A DNA stretch of 64,000 bases from NCBI GenBank assembly GCA_010672965.1, contig JAAHFN010000031.1:40051-104050 (forward strand), given 5' to 3'. The stretch is from Oscillatoria sp. SIO1A7 (GTDB taxonomy: Bacteria; Cyanobacteriota; Cyanobacteriia; Cyanobacteriales; Laspinemataceae). Both the position numbers and the translations under genes were made by a program. Numbering within the stretch: the first letter of the stretch is position 1; each line of letters starts with the position of its first letter. A model generated the notes under the pieces. It saw only the letters and a list, made by a program, of their open reading frames with translations. It did no database searches and was not told the DNA's origin. Below are positions 47,114 through 55,973 of the stretch, one piece after another.

Positions 47114-47389
47114 TTTTGTGCCCCTCTAGGGAGCTTGTAAACCATCTTAGCAAGGTTTTGCTCGAATTTCAACATTCCAGGCAGAAATTTTTTGGACTTT
47201 CTGCACCTTCTGCACTGTATGTATAGTCTAAGGTTACAGGGGGCGGCGCTCTTAGTCCCCGATCGACAGACAAAAAACTTGCGCAACAAATTTAGTACCA
47301 GTCCCCAAGCCACCACCGTTCGGGCGATCGCTCTGTCGTAGGCGAAGCCTGCCCGAGCCTTGGGCATAGCACGCATACATAGATCGTCC

Positions 47390-47457
47390 TGTAGGGGTAC
47401 TCCGGCCGGAGTACCCCTACATTTAGGGCGCATCTCCACAAGCCGCGCGTAAGTCCT
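47390..47457. mobile_element. Truncated CAGGACTTACGCA element (right part only), copy 7
   Basis: GTAGGGGTACTCCGGCCGGA to CGCGTAAGTCCTA closely matches the right two thirds of copy 6 (46408-46475). The left end is missing. Confidence 0.75.
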
Positions 47458-47538
47458 AATAGAATTTCTTAGAGGGGCTTTCTCCCTTGCCCAGTCGATA
47501 AGGGATCTTCAAATCCACGAACTAAGATCGATTGAACT

Positions 47539-48204
47539 ATGGTAAACCTCGCAGAAAAACCCAAAACCAAACCCCAAACCTCGGAATCTGCCTTTACCTT
47601 AAGACAGGTAAGCTGGGCCACTTATAAAGCCTTGATGGCCGATGTTGGCGACAGCCGCCCTTGGAGACTTGCTTATGACTCGGGAGTATTAGAACTCAGG
47701 ATGCCACTTTTCCAACATGAAGTTCCTAAAGGATTGCTAGAAAGTTTTATTGAAGCTGCGGCAGACGAAGCCGAAATAGATATTCTTAAGGCTGGCGCGC
47801 TAACGTTGGAACGGGAGGATTTAGCCCGGGCGATAGAGCCGGATAGTTGCTTCTATATCCAGAACGAATTGCGCGTCAGGGGTAACGACAATATTAATCT
47901 GCCAGAAGACCCGCCCCCAGATTTGGCGTTCGAGTCAGATTTAACCAGTTCTTCTTTGAATAAGTTTAATATCTATGCTTCTCTGGGGGTGCCGGAGCTG
48001 TGGCGCTATAGAAAAGGGGCTTTGGAAGTTTATGTGCTGGCGGGGAAGGAATATAAGCGATCGCAGGTAAGTCTGGCTTTTGAGTTTTTGCCAATTGCCG
48101 AAATCCCCAATTTTATCCAGCAAAGCAAAAGCATCGGGCAAAGAGCTGCAGTGCGTTTATTTAGAGAGCGAATTAGAGAGATATTGGCGAGTCGGAGCGA
48201 GTAG
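47539..48204 (+). CDS. Uma2 family (DUF820) PD-(D/E)XK endonuclease-like protein
   Basis: 221 residues. MVNLAEKPKTKPQTSES leads into FTLRQVSWATYKALMADVG. The nuclease-fold core is PPPDLAFESDLTSSSLNKF, with acidic residues and lysine in the PD...ExD...K pattern, then YASLGVPELWRYRKGALEVY. Uma2 genes are greatly expanded in cyanobacteria and their role is unresolved. The N-terminal part from MVNLAE is shared with the DUF4347 gene. A truncated second copy lies at 49423-49777. Confidence 0.88.
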   Translation: MVNLAEKPKTKPQTSESAFTLRQVSWATYKALMADVGDSRPWRLAYDSGVLELRMPLFQHEVPKGLLESFIEAAADEAEIDILKAGALTLEREDLARAIEPDSCFYIQNELRVRGNDNINLPEDPPPDLAFESDLTSSSLNKFNIYASLGVPELWRYRKGALEVYVLAGKEYKRSQVSLAFEFLPIAEIPNFIQQSKSIGQRAAVRLFRERIREILASRSE

Positions 48205-48434
48205 AGGGAAAGAGGGGGAAAGAGCGATCGCCTTAAATTCGCTTATGTCCAACGCCGGGAAGGAACATCGGCGATCGCTGCTTATATCAAATCCGTTTAA
48301 TCGCTCTAAAAAAACTTAAGTCTCCCGTAGGACGGGCGACACGAGGGTCCGCCAGCCTGGATAGGGACTTTTCGCTGGTCCCGTCCTACGAGGTACTCCA
48401 AATTTTTGGAATGGTCATTTAATTGGATTTGGTA

Positions 48435-48890
48435 TTACTTGATGAGTTGCCATTCGCGAGCATCGACGAATAGGGACAAATGTCGGACATTTGTTGTGGC
48501 AACTACAACCTCATTGCCAACAGTAGCAACCAATCTGGCCTGAGCCGCTAGAATAACATCTCCATCTAGGGCTTTCGGGTCTGCAGTTGGCCTTCCCAAT
48601 CGTCGAGCCTCAGCCCATAGCTCGGCTGCTAGAAGCATCACCTCTGTAGTAATAGGAAGGTAGATAGCGAAATTTTTAAATTCGTTGAGTCGCATAATAC
48701 CCGCAGACTTGCCAGCACGGATTAACTCTCGCCGCACCTCATAGTCGGCGATTTCAGGGAGCATCATCTTGTAGCCACTACTACGCAAAGAGCGGAACCA
48801 AATTTTACATTTCTCGCAGTCATCGGAGCTGGTTTTGGGATTGGTCAGCATTCCCAAAACCCCAGAATCTAGAACTATAGCTTTGCTCAT
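48435..48890 (-). CDS. PIN-domain ribonuclease (VapC-like toxin)
   Basis: 151 residues from ATG 48890 (MSKAIVLDSGVLGML). PIN-fold acidic residues are visible: Asp in VLDSGVLG, Glu in LPEIADYEVRREL, Asp in KALDGDVILAAQA and the TTNVRHLS end motif. Such proteins cleave RNA as toxins. The start overlaps the end of the partner gene by 4 bases (ATGA), the usual antitoxin-toxin coupling. The frame open upstream of 48890 belongs to the partner region. Confidence 0.85.
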   Translation of the reverse strand: MSKAIVLDSGVLGMLTNPKTSSDDCEKCKIWFRSLRSSGYKMMLPEIADYEVRRELIRAGKSAGIMRLNEFKNFAIYLPITTEVMLLAAELWAEARRLGRPTADPKALDGDVILAAQARLVATVGNEVVVATTNVRHLSLFVDAREWQLIK

Positions 48891-49246
48891 GGAAACAAGG
48901 GACGATTGGAAAGACGATCTCGATCGAGAGCCTGACGGAGATACTCCCAGGTTTCTGTTTGCTCCCCTTCGTCTCCAGACTCCTCCCAAGACCTAATAAG
49001 ATTGTCTAGAGCTTCGTGTTGCTCCATAGAATCTGTTTTGTCAAGCTCAGTCATAGCTTTTGACCAAGCATCTTGCTGCCTGCCGGTTTCACTGGTCACG
49101 CTTTCCCGGAACAGGCGAATCATCTGTAGTAAATTCGGCCAGTGTTCTGTAGGAATTTTGCCCAGTTCCCGCATCAGGTCTTCTGAGACTGAGGTTGGGG
49201 GCGGGGAGTCCAGTTTGGGAGTATCGATGGTACTAGGCTCGGACAT
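48887..49246 (-). CDS. Unrecognised partner (putative antitoxin) of the PIN gene
   Basis: 119 residues from ATG 49246, with GGAGGGA 4-5 bases upstream (the in-frame ATG at 49258 lies before that site). It is acidic and predicted mostly helical (SEDLMRELGKIPTEHWPNLL, QMIRLFRESV, DAWSKAMTELDKTDSMEQHE). It has no AbrB, RHH, Phd or HTH motif that I recognise. It directly precedes and overlaps the PIN gene, so an antitoxin role is likely by position only. Confidence 0.65.
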   Translation of the reverse strand: MSEPSTIDTPKLDSPPPTSVSEDLMRELGKIPTEHWPNLLQMIRLFRESVTSETGRQQDAWSKAMTELDKTDSMEQHEALDNLIRSWEESGDEGEQTETWEYLRQALDRDRLSNRPLFP

Positions 49247-49422
49247 ATTTCCCTCCATTACATCGTTATTCTTAGTTTAGAGCAGCTCGTCTCAATGCTT
49301 AGGCACAAGAGCGCTGACTGCTATTTATATCATAGAATTTCTTAGAGGAGCTTTCTCGGCCTTCTCCCTTCCCCCAGTCGATGAGGGGCCCTCAAATTAC
49401 ACGAACTAAAGTCAATTGAACT

Positions 49423-49777
49423 ATGGTAAAGCTCGCAGAAAAACCCAAAGCCAAACCCCAAAACCCGGAATCTGGCAAAAGACCCGCCCCCAGATTTGGC
49501 GATAGAGTCAGATTTAACCAGTTCTTCTTTGAATAAGTTTAATATCTATGCTTCTCTGGGGGTGCCGGAGCTGTGGCGCTATAGAAAAGGAGCTTTGGAA
49601 GTTTATGTGCTGGCGGGGAAGGAATATAAGCGATCGCAGGTAAGTCTGGCTTTTGAGTTTTTGCCTCTTGCCGAAATTACCAATTTTATCCAGCAGAGCA
49701 AAAGCATCGGCCAAAGAGCGGCGGTGCGTTTATTTAGAGAGCGAATTAGAGAAATATTGGCGAGTCGAAGCGAGTAG
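49423..49777 (+). pseudogene. Truncated, frameshifted Uma2 copy
   Basis: Starts MVKLAEKPKAKPQNPESG like the gene at 47539, then about 310 bases are missing (join near GGAATCTG/GCAAAAGACCC) and the rest (SDLTSSSLNKF ... ILASRSE) continues in another frame. The remaining 3' part is almost identical to 47940-48204. The 282-base frame at 49496-49777 is the surviving C-terminal piece. Confidence 0.88.
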
Positions 49778-50043
49778 AGGAGGGGAGCGATAGACTTAAA
49801 GGATGCGACTTTTTTTTAAGAAAGACCTCCAATATCGCATAACTTTTCCAGCCCGCAATCCTCTAGCGCAACCCTGCGCAGGTCTGTCTCCTTTATGTAA
49901 ATGCTGTCGTTCGGAACCTGGTCAAGCCTACGAATTTCTGTGGGAGTTAAAAATTTCACTATTTCTGTGCCAGTTTATTCTTTGCAATTAGGGCTTTGAG
50001 CCAGAAACAGGGCTTTTTCAAAAAGCCTTCTCAATTATCTCCG

Positions 50044-50499
50044 TCAATCGGGTAAATATTCGGGGTCTAGCGCTTCCTCCCGGGAAAAAGGAGATTCAGC
50101 GGGGAAAGCCTCCAGAGCCAGCCCCGTCTCGTCCGCCGCCAACTTCCGCGCATCTCCATAGGATTTCTCGAATATCTCGTCGAAATACCCTCTCAAACTC
50201 GGACTTTCTTCAAAATATCTCTCCAGCCGTTGCCGATGTTCCCTAATCGTGCTGCGCCAGCTATTAGAGCGTTTCGAGGGTTGGTATCTATACTTTAGCA
50301 GGTGCGTCAAGACAATCTTCAAATTGCTGTAAACTGCCCGTTTCTCGCTTCTACTCATGCCCTCCAATTCTTCAATCAAGTTATGCAGGTCAATCTCGTC
50401 AAAGAAACCATCCTTTAACTGCTGGATGGTTTGCTCCAACCAGAGGCTGTAATCGCGATCGTAAAGTTGAGACGATATTTTAATTGCTTCAGCTATCAT
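50044..50499 (-). CDS. DUF29 family protein
   Basis: 151 residues: LYDRDYSLWLEQTIQQLKDG, EIDLHNLIEELEGMSRSEKRAVYSNL, VLTHLLKYRYQPSKRSNSWRSTI are diagnostic of DUF29. The family is abundant in cyanobacterial accessory regions. No function is established. Alone on this strand; downstream sequence is a short repeat. Confidence 0.9.
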   Translation of the reverse strand: MIAEAIKISSQLYDRDYSLWLEQTIQQLKDGFFDEIDLHNLIEELEGMSRSEKRAVYSNLKIVLTHLLKYRYQPSKRSNSWRSTIREHRQRLERYFEESPSLRGYFDEIFEKSYGDARKLAADETGLALEAFPAESPFSREEALDPEYLPD

Positions 50500-50830
50500 A
50501 GTCTCTAATAGTTGCTTCTGGTATTGGCCAGAAACCCGGCTTTTTTAAAAAGCCGGGTTTCTTAGTTATATCCGTCAATTGGGGCCAGCTCTGCCTCCGC
50601 CTCCACATCTATGACAAAGGCCGCTCCACCATAGAGAAGAGCGATCGCTCCCGAGATGAAAATCTATAGTAGCACATAAGTCTGAAAGCAAGCATCTTTA
50701 TTACCAGAAACCAAAATGGAAGCGATCGCACCGAATCCCAAGACCAAACTGCAGACGTCAAATCCCCTTTTACCTTAAGAAAGTTGCAACCCTTGTGCTA
50801 TAATTGGAGTATTTAATTTGAAAAACATCT
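50500..50830. other. Spacer with hairpin repeat and Uma2 leader remnant
   Basis: A GAAACCCGGCTTTT...AAGCCGGGTTTC hairpin (about 50525-50561) and, at about 50708-50790, ATGGAAGCGATCGCACCGAA plus CCCAAGACCAAACTGCAGAC and CCCCTTTTACCTTAAG, a degraded Uma2 5' end. No complete gene. Confidence 0.7.
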
Positions 50831-51037
50831 ATGAAGCAGCTAACTAGAATCACAGTCAATCCTGAAGTTATGGGTGGCAAACCTTGCATTAGGGGGTTAA
50901 GAGTCACTGCGGGGACGATTGTGGGATTAATGGCGTCAGGCTACTCCTCAGCAGAAATATTGCAAGCATACCCATACCTGGAAGAAGCCGATATTTATGA
51001 AGCCCTAGGCTACGCAGCATTCGACAATATTGGCTAA
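50831..51037 (+). CDS. DUF433 family small protein (antitoxin-type)
   Basis: 68 residues: ITVNPEVMGGKPCIRGLRVTAGTIVGLMASGYSSAEILQAYPYLEEADI is the complete DUF433 signature, a winged-helix-like fold. DUF433 proteins usually pair with a DUF5615 PIN-like toxin directly downstream. Here the next gene, 19 bases later, is an EamA transporter, so the partner is missing. Confidence 0.9.
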   Translation: MKQLTRITVNPEVMGGKPCIRGLRVTAGTIVGLMASGYSSAEILQAYPYLEEADIYEALGYAAFDNIG

Positions 51038-51056
51038 TGGGTACAAATAAAATATA

Positions 51057-51980
51057 ATGACAATCCATAAAATTTCAGGTCGCTGGCGTCTGGGACTCGG
51101 GTTATCGATTTTTGCAACCCTGCTCTGGGGCATTCTGCCGATCGCCCTAAAAGCAATCCTGATAGCTCTCGATGTCTATACTATTATTTGGTTTCGTTTT
51201 TCAATTGCCTTTGGAGTCTTAGGAGCATATCTAGCATTTCGCAATCAATTGCCAGCTCGCCGGAAATTACAGCAATGGCATACCCTGATATTGCTCCTGG
51301 CAGCCACAGGATTTTTAGGCATTCACTATCTATTGTTTCTGCAAGGCATAGCGCTTACTTCACCAGCCAATGCCGAACTATTCGACCAGTTAGGCCCCGT
51401 GCTGTTCGGCTTGGGAGGCTTAGTTATTTTCAAAGAACGCTACACCCTAACTCAATGGGCGGGCTTGAGCATATTCACCTTGGGGTTTGTTCTTTTTTTT
51501 CACGAAAAACTACAGACTATAGTATCGACAAGGGAAATTTATTTGCTCGGCAATATAGTCTTGATAGCCGGTGCTGTAACCTTAGCCTTATATGCCTTAA
51601 TTCAGAAAAAACTTTTATCCCAACTGACCTCAACTAATATAATGGTTTTCATCTACGGAGGCTGTGCTATCTTATTCGCCCCTTTTGCCACCCCAGAAAA
51701 GCTTCTGACTCTCAGCCCCGTGGAATGGGCAATACTAATTTTCTGTTCCTTTAATACCCTTTTGGCTTTCGGTTCCTTTGCCGAAGCCCTGGCACATTGG
51801 CAAGCATCCAGAGTCAGTGCAGTAGTCGCCTCGGCTCCCATTGTTACAGTTATATTTGTGTCGGTGCTGTCCTCTCTAGCTCCAACTCTAGTGGCAGCAG
51901 AAAAGTTTACTGTTTTAGCGATTTTTGGGGCGGTCTTGGTTGTTGCTGGGTCGGCAGCGATCGCTCTAGGAGAAAAGTAA
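51057..51980 (+). CDS. EamA/DMT family transporter
   Basis: 307 residues with about ten hydrophobic helices in two EamA halves. Markers are FATLLWGILPIALKAIL at the first helix, GIALTSPANAELFDQLGPVLFGLGGLVIFKERYTLTQWAG closing half one, and the SRVSAVVASAPIVTVIF segment in half two. The family exports or imports metabolites such as amino acids; the substrate is unknown. Confidence 0.85.
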   Translation: MTIHKISGRWRLGLGLSIFATLLWGILPIALKAILIALDVYTIIWFRFSIAFGVLGAYLAFRNQLPARRKLQQWHTLILLLAATGFLGIHYLLFLQGIALTSPANAELFDQLGPVLFGLGGLVIFKERYTLTQWAGLSIFTLGFVLFFHEKLQTIVSTREIYLLGNIVLIAGAVTLALYALIQKKLLSQLTSTNIMVFIYGGCAILFAPFATPEKLLTLSPVEWAILIFCSFNTLLAFGSFAEALAHWQASRVSAVVASAPIVTVIFVSVLSSLAPTLVAAEKFTVLAIFGAVLVVAGSAAIALGEK

Positions 51981-52571
51981 TGATATAGCAGTAAGCTATC
52001 AGCAGTCAGCAGTCAGCAGTCACAAGCATTGCCCTTTGCGTAGGGGCGATTTCACCATTTGCCCTACAGAAAAACTTTAACTGCCCTAACCTTACTGCGT
52101 AGTGCTATATATAAACCGAACTTGCGATCGCCCGGAGCCAGAGCCGAAAAAATGTAAAGGGCTGTAACAAGTTGGTAATATTTTGTTAAAGTTATTAGGC
52201 TGGAGGACTTCAAAACCCTTGAGGTGGTTTATAACAGGAATAAGTTTGCAATGCAAACTGCAACTGTTATGAATGTACCAATGCCAGTCAAAGTCGCAAT
52301 TTATTTCCTTCTCCCGTTGCGTTCTCCCGGACGCTGAGTGCAGTATGTATGTCCCTATTGGCGTCAAAAGCCACAAGCGGTAAGTTCGGCGTTGGCAAGC
52401 AATATCCGCCTTTTTGCTATCGAACAAAACCGCGCTCCCAAGCAAAACAGGACTTACGCAAAATATCCATATCTAATATTTGTAGGGACAATCCCCCCGT
52501 GGTTGCCCCTACCCGTAGAGTAGATGCGTAAGTCCTAGCAAAACAAGAATGATTATCGAAGTCCTGACAAT
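51981..52571. other. Spacer with heptamer repeats and a miniature element
   Basis: GTCAGCA tandem units (about 51994-52020) and a miniature element (52448-52537). The sequence between (52120-52440) carries no recognised gene. Confidence 0.6.
52448..52537. mobile_element. CAGGACTTACGCA miniature element, copy 8
   Basis: 90 bp, ends CAGGACTTACGCA and TGCGTAAGTCCTA, flanked by GCAAAA on both sides (52442-52447, 52538-52543). Interior TATTTGTAGGGACAATCCCC. Confidence 0.85.
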
Positions 52572-55532
52572 ATGCGAATTCTCTTAGTAGAAGATGACGA
52601 AGCGATCGCCAAAGCCTTAACAGTGGCTCTATCGCATCAGAATTATGTATTAGATCTTGCTAGAGACGGCATCGAAGGCGCGGATCTAGCGGAAGCGTTT
52701 ACCTACGATCTAATTCTGATGGACGTAGGGCTGCCCAAACTAGATGGTATAGGCTTGTGCAAGCGGCTGCGAAACTCGGGATATCGGATGCCAATTCTCT
52801 TAGTAACGGCGAGAGATAGTACAGAAGATAAAGTTTTGGGGCTGGACGCCGGAGCCGATGACTATATTGTTAAACCTTTTGAAATTAAGGAATTAACTGC
52901 TCGGATTCGAGCCCTCTTGCGCCGGGGCAATGCGGCTAGACCCCCAGTGTTGGAATGGGGTTCCTTGCAGCTAGACCCCAGTACCTGTTCGGTGACCTAT
53001 GAAAATTCTCCAGTAACGATGACTCCTACGGAATATCGTCTTTTGGAGCTTTTCTTGCGCAACAGTACCCGAACCTACAGTCGCCGAGCGATTTTGGAGC
53101 ATTTGTGGTCTTATGACGACCCTCCTGCAGAAGAGACAATTAGAGCCCATATTAAAGGTTTGCGCCAGAAACTGAAGGCGGCTGGCGCTCCTGCAAATTT
53201 GATTGAAACAGTTTATGGCTTGGGTTATCGCTTGGGAAGCCAAAGCACGGAAAAGAAAAAACAGCCCAAGGCTCCGTCGATTCTGATGGCTGGAAAATTC
53301 GCTAAACTGGCAGCTTGGCTGGAGCAGCGATTGGGTAAGATATTGGTAAAAGTTGTCGCTACTGGGGATGAAGCTTTGCAACAGCTAAAGCAGCCCGATT
53401 GGTCGCTGCTAATTGTCGATGCTAAAGTACGAGAGCCAGCAGCTATGGAAGCCCTCGGGCGATTGCAAGGTTGGAGGTCAAAGGTGCCAGTTATCTACTG
53501 TTGGCCAAAGGTGACCGACTCAGAAAAATTGAGAATCCAGAAGCAACAAAAGATTCTCGAAAATGAGGAGCCGGCCTTGCACTTGTTTGCCCCTCTCGAT
53601 CGAGAATTGCTTGCCAGCCAAATTGCCAAACAATTGGCTCTGCCTTTTACGGAGATAAAAGAAACGATAAAAAAAGCCGACAAAGAACCTCAAGAGGATT
53701 CTGTGGTTCGGGAAAAAACTAGAGTTGCTATAGCAGAAGTGTGGGAGCGTTTCAAAGGCCGCATTAGCGATCGCGTCGCCACCCTAGCAGAAGCATCTCG
53801 GCGATCGATCGAAGGTTATTTAAACCAAGAAGAATGTCAAGACGCCCTGAAAACTGCCCATAAGTTGGCTGGATCTTTGGGCATTTTCGGATTTGCTAAT
53901 GGTTCTGAAATTGCTAAACAAATTGAGAATATTTTGCAAAAGTATTTAGACCAAATGCAAAATAACGAGTTCCAGGATATAGGAGCAATACTAAATGAAT
54001 TAGTCGATAATTTGATGAAAGAACTGAATCTGAACGGAGAGTTTGGTTCTCAGCAGTTGTCCAGTAGCTCCTTGTCCTATAAGTGGCAGGGGGAAGATCG
54101 AGAACCCCTAGACCGGCCGACTGCCAGCCCTGTTACCCTGCAAGAGCTGGAATCTTATGCTCGGGAAAGGGGCGATCGCTTGGCGACAGTAGGGGAAGAT
54201 TACCAAGAATACTTGGGAAAAACAGCAATTGCAATAGAGCCTATCTCTTGCAAGGAAAGCGATTGTCTGCAAAAACTTCCCGAGTTGTTGATTGTAGATG
54301 CCGAGCGAGAACTGGCGGAAAGACTGATGCGGTCGGCGCGGCGAATGGGAATGCTATGTTCCCTGGCAAAAAATCAAGAAGAAGTTAGGGAAGCGATCGC
54401 TACAAAATCGCCCCAAGTTGTTTTATTAGATCTTTCTTTTTCCGGTTCCAAGGAAGATGGTTTCGCGCTGCTGGCAGAACTGACTAACCGAATTCCCCCA
54501 GTGCCGGTTCTGGTTTTGACGGCGGCCGGTAACGTCCAGGACAGGTTGGAGGTAGCCAAGCTGGGAGGGCGTGCTTTTTTACAAAAGCCCGTCAGCGAAG
54601 AAAAGGCGATCGAGACTGTTCTTCAGGTACTGCAAAGAGCGGAGACAAAGACCGCTAGGGTTATGGTGGTCGATGACGATCCTGCTTCCTTGTTTGCCGT
54701 GCAAAATCTGCTCGAACCTTGGGGACTAAAGTCAATCGCCCTATCAGACCCAGAAAAATTTTGGGAAACTCTGGAAGCCACCAGACCCGATTTGCTAATT
54801 CTGGATGTAGAAATGCCTAAAATAGATGGAATTTCTTTGTGCCAAATAGTGCGCAACGACCCCCGTTTCTCGGGTTTGCCAACGATATTTTTAACCGCTC
54901 GTACCGATGCCGAAACCATCCATCGCGTTTTTGCAGCGGGAGCCGATGACTATGCGAGTAAGCCAATAACCGGACCCGATCTGGTGGTTAGAGTTTTGAA
55001 TAGATTAGAGCGATCGCAACTGTTGCGTGCCAAGGCAGAAACAGATGCCCTGACCGGGGTTGCCAATCGCCACAAGTCAAGCCAAGAATTGAGCCGATTT
55101 CTAGAGTTAGCCAGCAAAGCGAAACAACCCCTATGCTTCGCCATTCTAGATTTAGATAGTCTTAAGGCAGTCAACGACAAATACAGTCACGACACTGGAG
55201 ATGCAGTATTGCGCCGGTTTGGCAGGCTTTTGACGATTTCTTTTTGCAGCGAAGATATGGTAGCTCGCTGGGGCGGGGACGAGTTTGTAGTCTTTATGTA
55301 TGGAATGACTAAGGACGAGGGTGCCAAAAGGCTTTTGAGCTTACAAGAAACTCTGCGCCAGCAGCAATTTGGCGATGCAGAGTCAGAATTTACGGTGACT
55401 TTTAGCGCTGGAGTCGCTCAGTATCCCGAGGATGGCACGGATTCTCAGTCTCTCTATCGCGCTGCAGATTTTGCCCTGGATCGAGCTAAAACTGCCGGTG
55501 GCGATCGCGTCTTTACTTCACCTAACAAATAA
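52572..55532 (+). CDS. Hybrid regulator: REC-wHTH-REC-HPt-REC-REC-GGDEF
   Basis: 986 residues. REC1 (1-118): MRILLVEDDE, phospho-Asp51 in LILMDVGLPKLDG, KPF lysine. OmpR-type winged helix about 125-222 (LEWGSLQLDP, TPTEYRLLELFL, IRAHIKGLRQKL, ETVYGLGYRL). A degenerate receiver-like region about 235-345 (LLIVDAKVRE). HPt domain about 385-480 with His430 in TAHKLAGSLGIFGF. REC3 about 568-690 (Asp620, LLDLSFSGSK). REC4 about 692-812 (Asp745, LILDVEMPKIDG). GGDEF cyclase about 815-982 with intact GGDEF (901-905). One chain could bind DNA, relay phosphate and make cyclic-di-GMP. No histidine kinase is next to it. Confidence 0.9.
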   Translation: MRILLVEDDEAIAKALTVALSHQNYVLDLARDGIEGADLAEAFTYDLILMDVGLPKLDGIGLCKRLRNSGYRMPILLVTARDSTEDKVLGLDAGADDYIVKPFEIKELTARIRALLRRGNAARPPVLEWGSLQLDPSTCSVTYENSPVTMTPTEYRLLELFLRNSTRTYSRRAILEHLWSYDDPPAEETIRAHIKGLRQKLKAAGAPANLIETVYGLGYRLGSQSTEKKKQPKAPSILMAGKFAKLAAWLEQRLGKILVKVVATGDEALQQLKQPDWSLLIVDAKVREPAAMEALGRLQGWRSKVPVIYCWPKVTDSEKLRIQKQQKILENEEPALHLFAPLDRELLASQIAKQLALPFTEIKETIKKADKEPQEDSVVREKTRVAIAEVWERFKGRISDRVATLAEASRRSIEGYLNQEECQDALKTAHKLAGSLGIFGFANGSEIAKQIENILQKYLDQMQNNEFQDIGAILNELVDNLMKELNLNGEFGSQQLSSSSLSYKWQGEDREPLDRPTASPVTLQELESYARERGDRLATVGEDYQEYLGKTAIAIEPISCKESDCLQKLPELLIVDAERELAERLMRSARRMGMLCSLAKNQEEVREAIATKSPQVVLLDLSFSGSKEDGFALLAELTNRIPPVPVLVLTAAGNVQDRLEVAKLGGRAFLQKPVSEEKAIETVLQVLQRAETKTARVMVVDDDPASLFAVQNLLEPWGLKSIALSDPEKFWETLEATRPDLLILDVEMPKIDGISLCQIVRNDPRFSGLPTIFLTARTDAETIHRVFAAGADDYASKPITGPDLVVRVLNRLERSQLLRAKAETDALTGVANRHKSSQELSRFLELASKAKQPLCFAILDLDSLKAVNDKYSHDTGDAVLRRFGRLLTISFCSEDMVARWGGDEFVVFMYGMTKDEGAKRLLSLQETLRQQQFGDAESEFTVTFSAGVAQYPEDGTDSQSLYRAADFALDRAKTAGGDRVFTSPNK

Positions 55533-55973
55533 AATTATATCAAATCCGTTTATAGCCTTTCTCAAATTGATGTGAGGTGTCTGGGGCGAAGCATCCCAAT
55601 ACCGGAATTGCCGTTCCACAGCCGAGATAGTCGCTCGCGATGCTGTCGCCCCTACGTTTCCTTTATTACACTTATTTGAGAAACGCTGTAATTGCCCTAA
55701 AAAAACAATTCTCCCGTAGGACGGGCGTCCCGCCTGTCCTTACCGGGCGCTTCGGACAGGCGGGACGCCCGTCCTACGGGGGGTTACAAATTTTTTGAAA
55801 TAACATGACTTAATGCTATGGGCAAGCGGGGCTGGGAGAGCGATCGCTTTTTTTCTTCCACGGCAACAGATGCCCTTTCCTGGCGATCGCAGTCTTTGCC
55901 CGAATAAGCCCCCAATCTTAGGGCTAGGAGCGACCAACAAAAGAGCGCCAGGAAAAGACAAAAAAGCTATTTC
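55533..55973. other. Spacer with GTTTCTCAAAT element and GC-rich palindrome
   Basis: Contains GTTTCTCAAAT element copy 2 (55556-55687) and the CGTAGGACGGGCGTCCCGCC...CCGTCCTACG palindrome (about 55713-55785). A 73-codon minus frame is repeat-derived. Confidence 0.65.
55556..55687. repeat. GTTTCTCAAAT element, copy 2
   Basis: Bounded by CTTTCTCAAATTGATGTGAG and TTACACTTATTTGAGAAACG. Interior GATGCTGTCGCCCCTACG matches copies 1 and 3 in reverse orientation. Confidence 0.75.

Larger units (their letters stand above)
45997..47538. other. 1.5-kb spacer: gene fragment, nested miniature elements, structured region
   Basis: From left to right: a fragment of the antitoxin-like gene (46117-46217); miniature elements (46222-46604); leader part 1 (46604-46645); about 810 bases that interrupt the leader when compared with 49259-49420, including a segment bounded by opposite-facing terminators (46845-47113); a truncated miniature element (47390-47457); leader part 2. 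No intact gene. Confidence 0.7.

Noticed and set aside
49803..49991. 62-codon plus-strand frame after the truncated Uma2
   Set aside because: Cysteine-rich random-looking sequence without a start context or recognised family.
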